The position numbers and the translations under genes are program-made. DNA of 64,000 nt, taken from positions 20,780-84,779 of the forward strand of contig DEFO01000008.1 in NCBI GenBank assembly GCA_002350805.1, in the 5' to 3' direction. The DNA comes from Prevotella sp. UBA2850. GTDB taxonomy: Bacteria > Bacteroidota > Bacteroidia > Bacteroidales > Bacteroidaceae. Positions 8,561 through 16,818 of this stretch are shown here, one piece after another. The notes under the pieces are model-generated. The model did no database searches. It was given only the letters and a program-made list of their open reading frames with translations, and was not told where the DNA came from. How positions within the stretch are numbered: the stretch's first letter is position 1; the number at the start of each line of letters is the position of its first letter.

Positions 8561-9763
8561 TTAAGGATGCTTATACTCTTTAGCAATGCCTCCCTCTGCA
8601 GTCTCTTTGTAGAGCGAAGGTATGTCATGACCCGTCTGCTTCATGACGCGTACCACCTGGTCGTAGCTGACGCGGTGGACTCCGTCGGAGAAGGCTGCAT
8701 AGAGGTTGGAATCGAGGGCTCGGCAGGCTGCAAAGGCGTTGCGCTCGATGCAAGGTATCTGCACGAGACCGCAAACAGGGTCGCAGGTCATGCCCAGATG
8801 GTGCTCAAGTCCCATTTCAGCAGCATATTCAATCTGTGAGGGTGCTCCGCCGAACAGTTGGCAGGCTGCGGCTGAGGCCATGGCGCATGCCACACCCACT
8901 TCGCCCTGACAGCCTACTTCGGCACCGCTGATGGATGCGTTGTGCTTGGCTATATTGCCAATGAGACCGGCAGTGGCAAGTGCATGGAGGATACGGCGCT
9001 CGGAGAACTGATGGCCTTTCCACAGATGATAGAGCACGCCAGGCAGCACACCGCTCGAACCGCAGGTGGGAGCGGTGACAATGGTGCCGCCGCAGGCATT
9101 CTCCTCACTGACAGCCAGTGCATAGGCGAACACAAGACCACGCGACTGCAGCGACGGTTTATAGCCTGTGGCTTTCACATAATACTTGGTGGCCTTGCGG
9201 GGCAGGTTCAGAATGCCAGGCAATACACTCTCGTGATCGAGACCACGCTCGACAGAGTCTTTCATGGTGTTCCACACCTGCTGCAGATAGTCCCAGATGT
9301 CATCGTCCTCGCATTTGTCGACATATTCCCAGAACCCGCGGCCGTAGCGCTCGCACCAGGTGAGAATCTCGGTGAGCGAGTTCATATCGTAGATATCGGG
9401 CGTGTTGAGCGAACTGTCGTATTCGCCCTCAGAGAGTGCGCCGCCGCCAACACTGTAGACGGTCCACTCGTTGGTGTGGTCGGGGTAGAACGCCTTGAAC
9501 TTCATGCCATTGGGGTGGAAAGGCAGGAAGACGGTGGGCTCCCATATAATGTTGACGGGTGCCACCGGCTGCAAGGCATCGATAATGGCAACGTCGGTCA
9601 TGTGGCCCTTTCCAGTAGCTGCAAGACTACCGTAAAGGGTTACCTCGAACGATTCAGCCTGTGGGTTACGTTGGAGAAAGATATTGGCTGCGCGGTGGGG
9701 TCCCATGGTATGGCTGCTTGAGGGACCACGTCCGATTTTGAATAGCTCTTTGATGGATTTCAT
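8561..9763 (-). CDS. sdaA: L-serine ammonia-lyase (iron-sulfur L-serine dehydratase)
   Basis: Single-chain 4Fe-4S L-serine dehydratase (400 aa) converting L-serine to pyruvate and ammonia in the cytosol. The N-terminal beta domain opens with KELFKIGRGPSSSHTMGPHR, the family hallmark. The C-terminal alpha domain contains TAPTCGSSGVLPG, the glycine-rich CQGEVGVACAMA segment and CDPVCGLVQIPC, whose cysteines are expected to bind the cluster. The start at 9763 (MKSIKELF) was chosen because homologues begin there; an upstream in-frame extension of about 41 residues has no family counterpart. It lies 67 bases downstream of a GH28 gene on the same strand, with no obvious promoter between, so co-transcription is possible though functionally odd. 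Confidence 0.95.
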   Translation of the reverse strand: MKSIKELFKIGRGPSSSHTMGPHRAANIFLQRNPQAESFEVTLYGSLAATGKGHMTDVAIIDALQPVAPVNIIWEPTVFLPFHPNGMKFKAFYPDHTNEWTVYSVGGGALSEGEYDSSLNTPDIYDMNSLTEILTWCERYGRGFWEYVDKCEDDDIWDYLQQVWNTMKDSVERGLDHESVLPGILNLPRKATKYYVKATGYKPSLQSRGLVFAYALAVSEENACGGTIVTAPTCGSSGVLPGVLYHLWKGHQFSERRILHALATAGLIGNIAKHNASISGAEVGCQGEVGVACAMASAAACQLFGGAPSQIEYAAEMGLEHHLGMTCDPVCGLVQIPCIERNAFAACRALDSNLYAAFSDGVHRVSYDQVVRVMKQTGHDIPSLYKETAEGGIAKEYKHP

Positions 9764-9830
9764 AGGGTTTGGGATGTTGAATGTTTGTTGATGAAAGGAC
9801 GACGGAGATGAAAATGAATGTATCTGTAGA

Positions 9831-11231
9831 CTAGTTGTCGAAGGTGACAAAACGCACATTGTTGAGCTTAATGTCACAAGCGGCATCGATGTCTTTGTCC
9901 TTCTGTGTGTAGAAGATGGTGCTGTTGTCGATGGTGATATCGTGAATCATACCTGGCGCACCGTGAGCAGAGATGCCTGTCTTGGCTCCGCGGCATACGA
10001 CATTACTGATATGTATGTCTTGGAAGTTGGGCACGAACTCGACCTTCTTTTGCTCTGTCTTAGTGGCTCCCACATGGTTGTCCCAGTAGGTGGTCTCGAA
10101 GACGATGGCCTGGTCTTTGATGTCGTTCATTGTGATATTGCTGATGTAGATGTGCTCGGTGGTTCCGCCGCGGCCGATGGAACTCTTGAAGCGCAGTCCG
10201 GTATCTGTGCCACTGAATGTATTGTTGCGCACCACAATGTTTTTCATTCCGCCCGAGAACTCTGAACCGATGACAAATCCACCGTGGGCGTGATAGACGG
10301 TATTGTCCTCGATGAGGATATCCTCGCACGGACCGTCCTTTAGCGCAGCCTGACCAGCACCGCCTTTCATGCAGATACCATCGTCACCGGCATCGATGAC
10401 ATTGTTGACAATGAGCACAGTCTTGCACTGTCCGATATCGATAGCATCACCATTTTGGGCGTTCCATGGGCAACGGGCTGTGATGCCGTCGATGATGACA
10501 TTGCGGCAGCGTTGCGGTACGAAGTGAAATTTAGGCGAGTTCTGCAGGGTGACGCCCTGGATGAGCAAATTCTCGCAGTCAGTGATGCGTACGAGATGTG
10601 TGCGCATGCGCTCTTGGGCCTCGTAGGTGTCGGCGATGTTGGACTGATGCTTCAGATTAAAGGGGTACCACAACGAACCGTCCTCCACGACGGTTCCTCC
10701 CATGGCCATAAACTGGCCCCACTCGGTGCTGCTGACCTTGCTACGCTTGACGGGGCGCCACCATTTGCCATTGCCGTCGATGGTGCCTTCGCCTGTGATG
10801 CTGATGTTCTTACGCTTGCTGGCAGAGATGAGTGGGGTAGCGCGGTTTTCCTTGGCTCCCGTCTTGCTGTCGGTCTTCAGATGCTGGCTTCTGTCGGGTG
10901 TGGCCATGATGATGGCATGGCGCTCCAAATGCAGGTCCATGTTGTCTTTCAGCGAGATGAGCCCAGTCATATAGATGCCGGCAGGCACCACCAGATGACC
11001 TCCACCTATATTATTAATAGCGCTGATAGCCTTTCTGAAGGCTTCTGTGTTGTCAGTCACACCGTCGCCTTTGCCACCAAAGTCGGTGATAGACACTTGA
11101 TATTCTGGAATCTGGGGTAGGGTGACCTGCGTCATACTTACGGGTAGGTCTTTGTAGTATTTGGTATAGTCGTTGGCTTGCATAGCGATGGCTATGGCAA
11201 GGACTAACATGGTTACAATCGTTCTTCTCAT
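9831..11231 (-). CDS. Secreted GH28 polygalacturonase-like enzyme
   Basis: A 466-aa right-handed beta-helix glycosidase of family GH28, with a signal peptide (residues 1-19, ...AIAMQA). The N-terminal ITDFGGKGDGVTDNTEAF is the typical GH28 entry motif. All catalytic landmarks are present: NGDAIDI, AGDDGICMKGG (the Asp pair), AHGGFVIGSE (His-Gly) and LRFKSS (R-x-K). It should hydrolyse alpha-1,4-galacturonan or a rhamnogalacturonan backbone in the periplasm or outside. It is one of three GH28 genes in the window and the only one with an intact set of all four motifs. It stands alone, upstream of sdaA and separated from the main pectin cluster by about 5.5 kb. Confidence 0.9.
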   Translation of the reverse strand: MRRTIVTMLVLAIAIAMQANDYTKYYKDLPVSMTQVTLPQIPEYQVSITDFGGKGDGVTDNTEAFRKAISAINNIGGGHLVVPAGIYMTGLISLKDNMDLHLERHAIIMATPDRSQHLKTDSKTGAKENRATPLISASKRKNISITGEGTIDGNGKWWRPVKRSKVSSTEWGQFMAMGGTVVEDGSLWYPFNLKHQSNIADTYEAQERMRTHLVRITDCENLLIQGVTLQNSPKFHFVPQRCRNVIIDGITARCPWNAQNGDAIDIGQCKTVLIVNNVIDAGDDGICMKGGAGQAALKDGPCEDILIEDNTVYHAHGGFVIGSEFSGGMKNIVVRNNTFSGTDTGLRFKSSIGRGGTTEHIYISNITMNDIKDQAIVFETTYWDNHVGATKTEQKKVEFVPNFQDIHISNVVCRGAKTGISAHGAPGMIHDITIDNSTIFYTQKDKDIDAACDIKLNNVRFVTFDN

Positions 11232-11339
11232 AGGTCTGATTAGTTTTAGTTTGTATTCATTTTAGCTGTTTCTTGTTTTGCCTCATACAACTCCATACAT
11301 GCGTTTTATTGAGAGGGTTCTGTTTTAGATAAAAGGAAA

Positions 11340-11364
11340 CCCGGCTCCACAAGGGAAAACCGGG
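11340..11364 (-). terminator. Terminator of tRNA-Phe
   Basis: CCCGG (11340-11344) and CCGGG (11360-11364) form a stem. On the minus strand the hairpin is followed by TTTCCTTTTA. It starts 16 bases beyond the tRNA 3' end. Confidence 0.7.
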
Positions 11365-11380
11365 CTAATGAAAGGAGGAG

Positions 11381-11453
11381 TGGTACCTCCAGGAATCGAA
11401 CCGGGGACACACGGATTTTCAGTCCGATGCTCTACCAACTGAGCTAAGGCACC
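11381..11453 (-). tRNA. tRNA-Phe (anticodon GAA)
   Basis: A 73-base cloverleaf on the minus strand. The acceptor GGTGCCT pairs with AGGTACC (one G-T pair); the D arm is GCTCAGTTGGTAGAGC; the anticodon loop CTGAAAA carries GAA; the T arm is GGTTCGATTCC; the discriminator base is A. CCA is not encoded. A Bacteroidetes -7 box (TACCTTTG) lies just upstream and an intrinsic terminator just downstream, so it is a single-gene unit. Confidence 0.97.
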
Positions 11454-11472
11454 ATTTTGTTTTTTGCGACTG

Positions 11473-11480
11473 CAAAGGTA
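11473..11480 (-). promoter_or_regulatory. -7 box of the tRNA-Phe promoter
   Basis: Minus-strand TACCTTTG (plus strand caaaggta), 20 bases upstream of the mature tRNA 5' end. No clear TTG is visible at the -33 position. Confidence 0.6.
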
Positions 11481-11623
11481 ATGATTTTAATTGATATTTG
11501 GCTATTGCGCTCTGATAAATTGCTTTACGTTAACCTTTTTTAGCAAATTATCCTTTCTTTCGACACTTCTCCTACTGTCAATCCTAATGCATTATCTGTT
11601 GTCTGCCGCATTCTCATCTCCTT

Positions 11624-12691
11624 TTATCTCAGTGGGTTCCATCCCTGCGCCTTCAGCTCAAACTCCTGATCGTCGCGGGTTACCAGCATGCAGCCCAACT
11701 CTGGCTTGGTGATATGGCCAATGAGTTTCACGTCGTCTACGTTTTGAATCTTCTCGTAATCGCCAATGGGAACCGTGAATAACAGTTCGTAGTCCTCGCC
11801 GCCATTCAGGGCGCAGGTGGTGACGTTCATGTTCATCTCCTCGGCCATGACGGCTGTTTGGTAGTCGATGGGTATATTCTTTTCAAATACACGACAGCCG
11901 CAATGGCTTTGTTTGCAGATGTGCATCAACTCGCTCGACAGCCCGTCGCTGATGTCCATCATGGCTGTAGGACGAATACCGGCCTCATGCAACCGCTGAA
12001 TGATGTCGCCACGAGCCTCTGGCTTCAACTGGCGTTGCAACAGATACTCCTTGCCTGCAAAATCGGGTTGGAAATCGGGAATGGGATGCTGTGCCTCAGC
12101 TCCGGCAAACTTCTTTCGGTGCTCGTTAACCATTTGGTAGTAGACCGATTTCTCTCGTTCGAGTAGCTGCAGTCCCATATACGAGGCACCCAGGTCGCCC
12201 GAGACACAGATGAGGTCGGTCTCCTTGGCTCCGTTCCGATAAACAATGTCGGCTTTGGGAGCCTCGCCAATACAAGTAATGCTGATGGCCATGCCCGTGA
12301 ACGACGAGGTGGTGTCGCCACCTACAATGTCAATGCCCCATTTGTCGCAAGCCATGCGCAGGCCGCTGTAAAACAACTCGATGTCCTCGACCGTAAAACG
12401 TTTGCTGAGCGCCAGGCTGACAGTCATCTGTCTGGGTGTGCCGTTCATGGCAAACACATCACTGATATTCACCATGGCCGACTTGTAGCCCAGATGTTGC
12501 ATATCTATATAAGTAAGGTCGAAGTGGACACCCTCCATGAGCATGTCGGTGGTGACGAGTACTTCTTTGTCGGGATAATGGAGTACGGCGCAGTCGTCGC
12601 CCACGCCGTATATCGTACTTTCGTTTTTCTTCTCAATGTCTTTGGTCAGACGGTCAATCAGACCGAACTCCCCCAATTTTGCTATTTCCAT
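11624..12691 (-). CDS. thiL: Thiamine-monophosphate kinase
   Basis: Catalyses the last step of thiamine diphosphate synthesis, ATP-dependent phosphorylation of thiamine monophosphate (355 aa, usual size). It belongs to the AIR-synthase-like ATP-binding superfamily: GVGDDCAVL near residue 27 and VTTDMLMEGVHFDLTYI are the metal/ATP-binding segments, VGGDTTSS lies in the middle, and MDISDGLSSELMHIC and NGGEDYELLFTVP in the C-terminal half. The start at 12691 (MEIAKLGEFGLIDRL) matches family N-termini; an upstream in-frame extension is not conserved. It lies 139 bases after the purine nucleoside phosphorylase gene on the same strand. No other thiamine gene is in the window. Confidence 0.95.
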   Translation of the reverse strand: MEIAKLGEFGLIDRLTKDIEKKNESTIYGVGDDCAVLHYPDKEVLVTTDMLMEGVHFDLTYIDMQHLGYKSAMVNISDVFAMNGTPRQMTVSLALSKRFTVEDIELFYSGLRMACDKWGIDIVGGDTTSSFTGMAISITCIGEAPKADIVYRNGAKETDLICVSGDLGASYMGLQLLEREKSVYYQMVNEHRKKFAGAEAQHPIPDFQPDFAGKEYLLQRQLKPEARGDIIQRLHEAGIRPTAMMDISDGLSSELMHICKQSHCGCRVFEKNIPIDYQTAVMAEEMNMNVTTCALNGGEDYELLFTVPIGDYEKIQNVDDVKLIGHITKPELGCMLVTRDDQEFELKAQGWNPLR

Positions 12692-12830
12692 GTATATTTT
12701 GATAAGTGAGAGATGCTTCAGCGAACCCACCAAACGAAGCCCAATTGCGAAACGACGGATGGCTGGCCTCTTGCACCTCTGCACCGTTAACGATTACTGT
12801 TTTTTGTTGGATACAAAATACCTTGACTGC

Positions 12831-13640
12831 TTAAATTCTTTTGACCAGTTCTTTCACGATCTCGGTCATCAGCGGCTGTGCACGATTGGCGGCCACCTGC
12901 ACCTCCTCATGGCTCACTGCCACAGGAACATCAAAGCCTCCGAGGTCGGTGATAACGCTGATGCCAAAAGTATCTATGCCGCAATGATGTGCTACAATCA
13001 CTTCTGGTACGGTGCTCATGCCAATGGCATCGCCACCTAGCTTGCGGTACATGCGGTATTCAGCAGGTGTCTCGAATGTCGGGCCCTGCACACCCACGTA
13101 AACACCATGAACCACCCTGATGCCTTTCTCCTGGGCTATCTGGTCGGCCTTTTCGACCAGGGCCTTGCTATAGGTCTCGTGCATATCGGGGAATCGCGGG
13201 CCTGTGGGGAAATTCTTGCCGCGCAGCGGATGCTCGGGGAACAAGTTGATATGGTCTGTGATAATCATCAGGTCGCCGATCTTAAATGTGTCGTTCATGC
13301 CGCCCGAGGCATTGCTCACAATGAGTGTCTTGATGCCTAGTTCGTACATGACGCGTATGGGGAAGGTCACTTCCTTCATGCTCCATCCTTCATAGTAGTG
13401 GAATCGTCCTTGCATGGCAAGAATATCCACGCCGTCCAGTTTTCCGAAAATCAGTTTTCCGGCATGTCCCTCAACGGTAGACACAGGGAAATTGGGAATC
13501 TCATTGTACGGAAACTCGTAGGTGTCAGTTATTTCTGAAGCTAATTGTCCGAGGCCCGTTCCCAGTATGATGGCTGTCTTTGGGCTTGTGCTCATCCTTT
13601 GCTTTAACCAGGATGCTGTTTCTTGAATTTTTTCGTACAT
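12831..13640 (-). CDS. punA: Purine nucleoside phosphorylase
   Basis: A 269-aa trimeric-type (class I, inosine/guanosine) purine nucleoside phosphorylase, cytosolic, for purine salvage. Recognisable blocks are ILGTGLGQLA (phosphate loop), VEGHAGKL, MQGRFHYYEG, SNASGGM, ITDHINL, GVYVGVQGPTFETPAEYRM and GMSTVPEVIVAHHCG, ending ISVITDLGG. The start at 13640 (MYEKIQETASWLKQR) matches homologues. Its first 116 bases overlap the 3' end of lpxK in another frame (see findings), so the two are translationally linked. It lies in the order sppA-lpxK-punA-thiL. Confidence 0.95.
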   Translation of the reverse strand: MYEKIQETASWLKQRMSTSPKTAIILGTGLGQLASEITDTYEFPYNEIPNFPVSTVEGHAGKLIFGKLDGVDILAMQGRFHYYEGWSMKEVTFPIRVMYELGIKTLIVSNASGGMNDTFKIGDLMIITDHINLFPEHPLRGKNFPTGPRFPDMHETYSKALVEKADQIAQEKGIRVVHGVYVGVQGPTFETPAEYRMYRKLGGDAIGMSTVPEVIVAHHCGIDTFGISVITDLGGFDVPVAVSHEEVQVAANRAQPLMTEIVKELVKRI

Positions 13641-14694
13641 AGCCTGTGATTTTATGGTTAAACTCTTCTTCTTGGTCGAGCATGAAACTGACCTTGATGG
13701 GCAGTTCGTAGATGTTCTCGCGCACTTCTTTGCTGATGTCCTCCATGTCTTGCAACCGCACGGCATCTTTCTCGGTCGTGATGACCATCTTCGGGCCTGG
13801 CATAGAGGCAAACACCTCATTGATGTGCCGAATATCCTTTCGCTTGAACTGATGATGGTCTGAGTAGGTAAGCGAAGTGATGTTCGCGCCCATGGCCGTC
13901 AGGTCTTCCTGCATTTGTTTGGGTGAGGCAATACCCGTAAGCAGCAGCACATTTGTGCCTTTTACCTGCTCCAAGGGCATCTCCACGTTGCTAAAGAGCG
14001 CTTCCAGCGGGCTGTAGTCGATGGTTGAGAAAAACAGCGCCTGATAGGGGAACAGGTTCATAGCCTTGGTGATGACGCGATAGTCGATGGGCTTCAGGTC
14101 GGCTGGACATTTAGTGATGATGACAATGTCGGCTCTCGATTTGCCGTCTTTGGGCTCGCGCAGCCGTCCTGCGGGCAAGAGCTTGTCGTAGATAATCAGT
14201 CGGTGGTAGTCGACCAACAGAATGTTGACACCTGGCTTCACATAGCGGTGCTGGAAGGCATCGTCGAGCAGTATCACATCGGCAGTCTCTTTCTCGTCCC
14301 CACTGGTCAGCAGGTCGATACCGTGACATCTGTTGCGGTCGACAGCTATGGTGATATCAGGGAATTTCTGTTTCATCTGGAACGGCTCGTCGCCAATTTC
14401 CCGCATGGTGGTATCTGCGTCGGCGCGCACGAAGCCTTTGCTCTTGCGCTTATAGCCACGACTGAGCACTGCCACTTGATGCTGGTCTTTCAGTAGACGG
14501 ATGAGATACTCCACGTGAGGAGTCTTTCCGGCACCACCCACCGTGATGTTGCCCACTGAAATAACGGGCGTCTTGAAGCTGCGACTTTTCAGGATACCAA
14601 GCTCAAATAGTTGGTTCCTCGTCTTCACTGCAAGTCCGTAAAGCCAGCTCAGCGGTAGCAGCCATTCGTTGATTTTGATGAAGTCGCCTTCCAT
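13525..14694 (-). CDS. lpxK: Tetraacyldisaccharide 4'-kinase
   Basis: Lipid A 4'-kinase (389 aa): phosphorylates the lipid IV-A precursor at the inner membrane. The N-terminus NEWLLPLSWLYGLAVKTRNQ is the membrane-associated helix. The P-loop NITVGGAGKTP lies near residue 50, followed by SRGYKRKSKG, the DDAFQHR motif and KLLPAGRLREP, all typical of LpxK. The C-terminal segment GYVRKNSRN is conserved in Bacteroidetes relatives and lies at the start of the overlap with punA; the last ~38 codons share DNA with punA. It sits 79 bases after sppA and is probably transcribed from that gene's promoter. Confidence 0.95.
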   Translation of the reverse strand: MEGDFIKINEWLLPLSWLYGLAVKTRNQLFELGILKSRSFKTPVISVGNITVGGAGKTPHVEYLIRLLKDQHQVAVLSRGYKRKSKGFVRADADTTMREIGDEPFQMKQKFPDITIAVDRNRCHGIDLLTSGDEKETADVILLDDAFQHRYVKPGVNILLVDYHRLIIYDKLLPAGRLREPKDGKSRADIVIITKCPADLKPIDYRVITKAMNLFPYQALFFSTIDYSPLEALFSNVEMPLEQVKGTNVLLLTGIASPKQMQEDLTAMGANITSLTYSDHHQFKRKDIRHINEVFASMPGPKMVITTEKDAVRLQDMEDISKEVRENIYELPIKVSFMLDQEEEFNHKITGYVRKNSRNSILVKAKDEHKPKDSHHTGNGPRTISFRNN

Positions 14695-14773
14695 CTTTTG
14701 GTCTTTTTCTCTGTCTTTCTCTCCGGGTTACAAGGAACCCTCGGACATCTTGAGAATGAGGTTGATTTTCGTT

Positions 14774-16552
14774 TTACTTAATGTTCATCTCAAACGGGAT
14801 ACGTGCCTGGATGGCGTTGTGCTGGTTGATGTTCTTCAACAGCATCATCGGCTCATAGAACTCACCGAGCGTCAGGCGGAGCTGTTCGTCCAGATAGCTG
14901 CCCTTGCCAGTGGTGGATTCCATTAGCTGGGTCATCCAGTCGGCCTTGCCGGGATAATAAGCAGGATGATACTCCTTCAGCTTAGCCAGTTGTGCAGCTT
15001 TTGCAATGGCCTCGTCGAGGTCGCCCAGCTGGTCTACAAGTTTGATTTTCAGTGCGTCTTGTCCCAGCCAAACATGTCCCTGGGCAATCTTCTCGACCTC
15101 TTCTACCGACATCTTGCGGCCCTCGGCCACACGCGAGCGGAATAAGTTGTAACCACGGTCGATATATGCATTCAAGTAAGACATCTCCTCCTCGTTGAAC
15201 GGACGTGACATCGTACCGAAGCCTGCGTTCTTGTTGGTCTTCACTTCGTCGAACTTCACACCTAGCTTCTGGGTCAGCAGGTTGCTCACATCGGGGAACA
15301 TTCCGAAAATGCCAATGCTGCCAGTCAGAGTGGTGGGCTCGGCAAAGATGTAGTCGGCTATACAGCTGATATAGTATCCGCCTGATGCAGCCATGCCACC
15401 CATACTGATGACCACGGGCTTTTTGGCTTTGAGCAGTTTCACGCTGCGCCAAATCTGCTCTGAGGCATAGGCACTGCCACCGCCAGAATTGACACGGATG
15501 ACAACAGCCTTCACATCATCATCTTTCATCAAACCCTCTAAGTCCTTGCAAACCTCGTCAGACACAATGCTGTGCCCGCCGATGTTCATCAAACCACCGC
15601 CACGGCTGTCCACGATGTCGCCATAGGCGTAATAGACGGCAATCTGCTCGCCTTCGTTCTTCTTTTTCTTGACGTTGCCCATGTCGGCCAGACTCAATTG
15701 GTTGATAGTCTCGTCGTCACCGATTTTCAGCATTTTCTTCACTTCGCCCTTCACCTCGTCTGAATAAATCAGTTTGTCAACGAATTTATAGGCAACATAG
15801 TTCTTTGGGTCGGTGAAAGTAATCATGTTGTCGGCATATTGGTTCAGTGTCTCCACACTGATCTTGCGGCTCTCCGACACACCTTTCAAGATATTCTCCC
15901 ACAGTCCCTGGACGTAAGCGGTTACCTGCTCACGGTTCGGGTCACTCATCTTGTCGGCGGTAAACATCTCTGGGGCGCTCTTATAAGCTCCCACTTTTGC
16001 CAATTGCATCTTGACGCCGAATTTCGCCATCAAGTCTTTCAGGAAATAAGGTTGTGAGGCCAGTCCCTGCCAGTTCACTTGTCCTTGTGGATTCAGGAAG
16101 ATCTTGTCGGAAACAGAGGCCAGATAATAGGTGGCCTGCGTATAGGTGTCGGCATACGATACAATCCATTTGCCGCTTTTCTTGAAGTCAAGCAAAGCAT
16201 TGCGAATCTCCTGAAGTCCTGCATACGAATCGGGAGTGAAAAGGCCTGCCTCGATATAGATGCCTTTTATTCTGTCGTTGTCCTTGGCTTTCTCAATGGC
16301 TTTCAGAACATCCTCAAGACCGATGACACCAGTGGCCTGGCCCATCAGCTGGTCCCTGATAGACGATTCGGAGCGCTCGCTCATAGCACCCGAGAGGTTG
16401 AGCACAAACGCCGAGTTGTCTTTCACGCTCTTGGTGGCCTCACTCGAGGCTATCATACCCACAAGACTCATGGCACCGAAAATGCCTGCAATCACAAAAA
16501 ACAAAATCAGACCCACAACGGTGGCGCCTACATACTTAAAAAAATCACCCAT
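14774..16552 (-). CDS. sppA: Signal peptide peptidase SppA, 67K type
   Basis: A 592-aa membrane-bound serine protease of the SppA/S49 family that digests cleaved signal peptides. One N-terminal transmembrane helix (VGLILFFVIAGIFGAMSLVG) anchors a tandem of two S49 domains. The catalytic Lys is expected in KVGAYKSAPEMFTADKMSD of the first domain, and the nucleophile Ser in GGMAASGGYYISC of the second, as in the E. coli protein. The C-terminal part ends with VWLGQDALKIKLVDQLGDLD. It is the first gene of the block sppA-lpxK-punA-thiL and has its own consensus promoter at 16592-16621. Confidence 0.95.
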   Translation of the reverse strand: MGDFFKYVGATVVGLILFFVIAGIFGAMSLVGMIASSEATKSVKDNSAFVLNLSGAMSERSESSIRDQLMGQATGVIGLEDVLKAIEKAKDNDRIKGIYIEAGLFTPDSYAGLQEIRNALLDFKKSGKWIVSYADTYTQATYYLASVSDKIFLNPQGQVNWQGLASQPYFLKDLMAKFGVKMQLAKVGAYKSAPEMFTADKMSDPNREQVTAYVQGLWENILKGVSESRKISVETLNQYADNMITFTDPKNYVAYKFVDKLIYSDEVKGEVKKMLKIGDDETINQLSLADMGNVKKKKNEGEQIAVYYAYGDIVDSRGGGLMNIGGHSIVSDEVCKDLEGLMKDDDVKAVVIRVNSGGGSAYASEQIWRSVKLLKAKKPVVISMGGMAASGGYYISCIADYIFAEPTTLTGSIGIFGMFPDVSNLLTQKLGVKFDEVKTNKNAGFGTMSRPFNEEEMSYLNAYIDRGYNLFRSRVAEGRKMSVEEVEKIAQGHVWLGQDALKIKLVDQLGDLDEAIAKAAQLAKLKEYHPAYYPGKADWMTQLMESTTGKGSYLDEQLRLTLGEFYEPMMLLKNINQHNAIQARIPFEMNIK

Positions 16553-16591
16553 AATTACTATTTGTTTGATTTATTTCTAAATAACATTCTG

Positions 16592-16621
16592 CAAAGTTAC
16601 GAAAAGCCTTTAGCAAAACAA
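16592..16621 (-). promoter_or_regulatory. Promoter of the sppA-lpxK-punA block
   Basis: On the minus strand: TTG (plus 16619-16621), 19 bases, then TAACTTTG (plus 16592-16599). Transcription should start near 16587, about 35 bases before the sppA ATG. A small palindrome GCGACTTTTGTCGC at 16661-16674 lies between this and the divergent promoter. Confidence 0.7.
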
Positions 16622-16784
16622 AGGAATTTGTTCTTTTTTTTGCCAAAATAGGGTGAGTTCGCGACTTTTGTCGCAAAATTATAAAAAAAAAACGGAAATG
16701 ACGAGAAAAAAAGTAAAAACTTTCATTTATCAAAAATTAAACAACAAAAATCAAAATTCCATGAGGCCACTAACTGGAAATGAG

Positions 16785-16792
16785 TACTTTTG
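16785..16792 (+). promoter_or_regulatory. -7 box upstream of the GH28 gene
   Basis: TACTTTTG at 16785-16792 followed by CACCGC, typical of Bacteroidetes promoters. It overlaps an in-frame ATG at 16780, which shows that the ATG at 16819 is the real start. Confidence 0.65.
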
Positions 16793-16818
16793 CACCGCAA
16801 ACTATATATAGTCGACTT

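Noticed and set aside
16661..16674. Palindrome GCGACTTTTGTCGC as a terminator
   Set aside because: There is no T-run on either strand and it lies between two divergent promoters, so an operator is the only plausible role; it is too short to claim.
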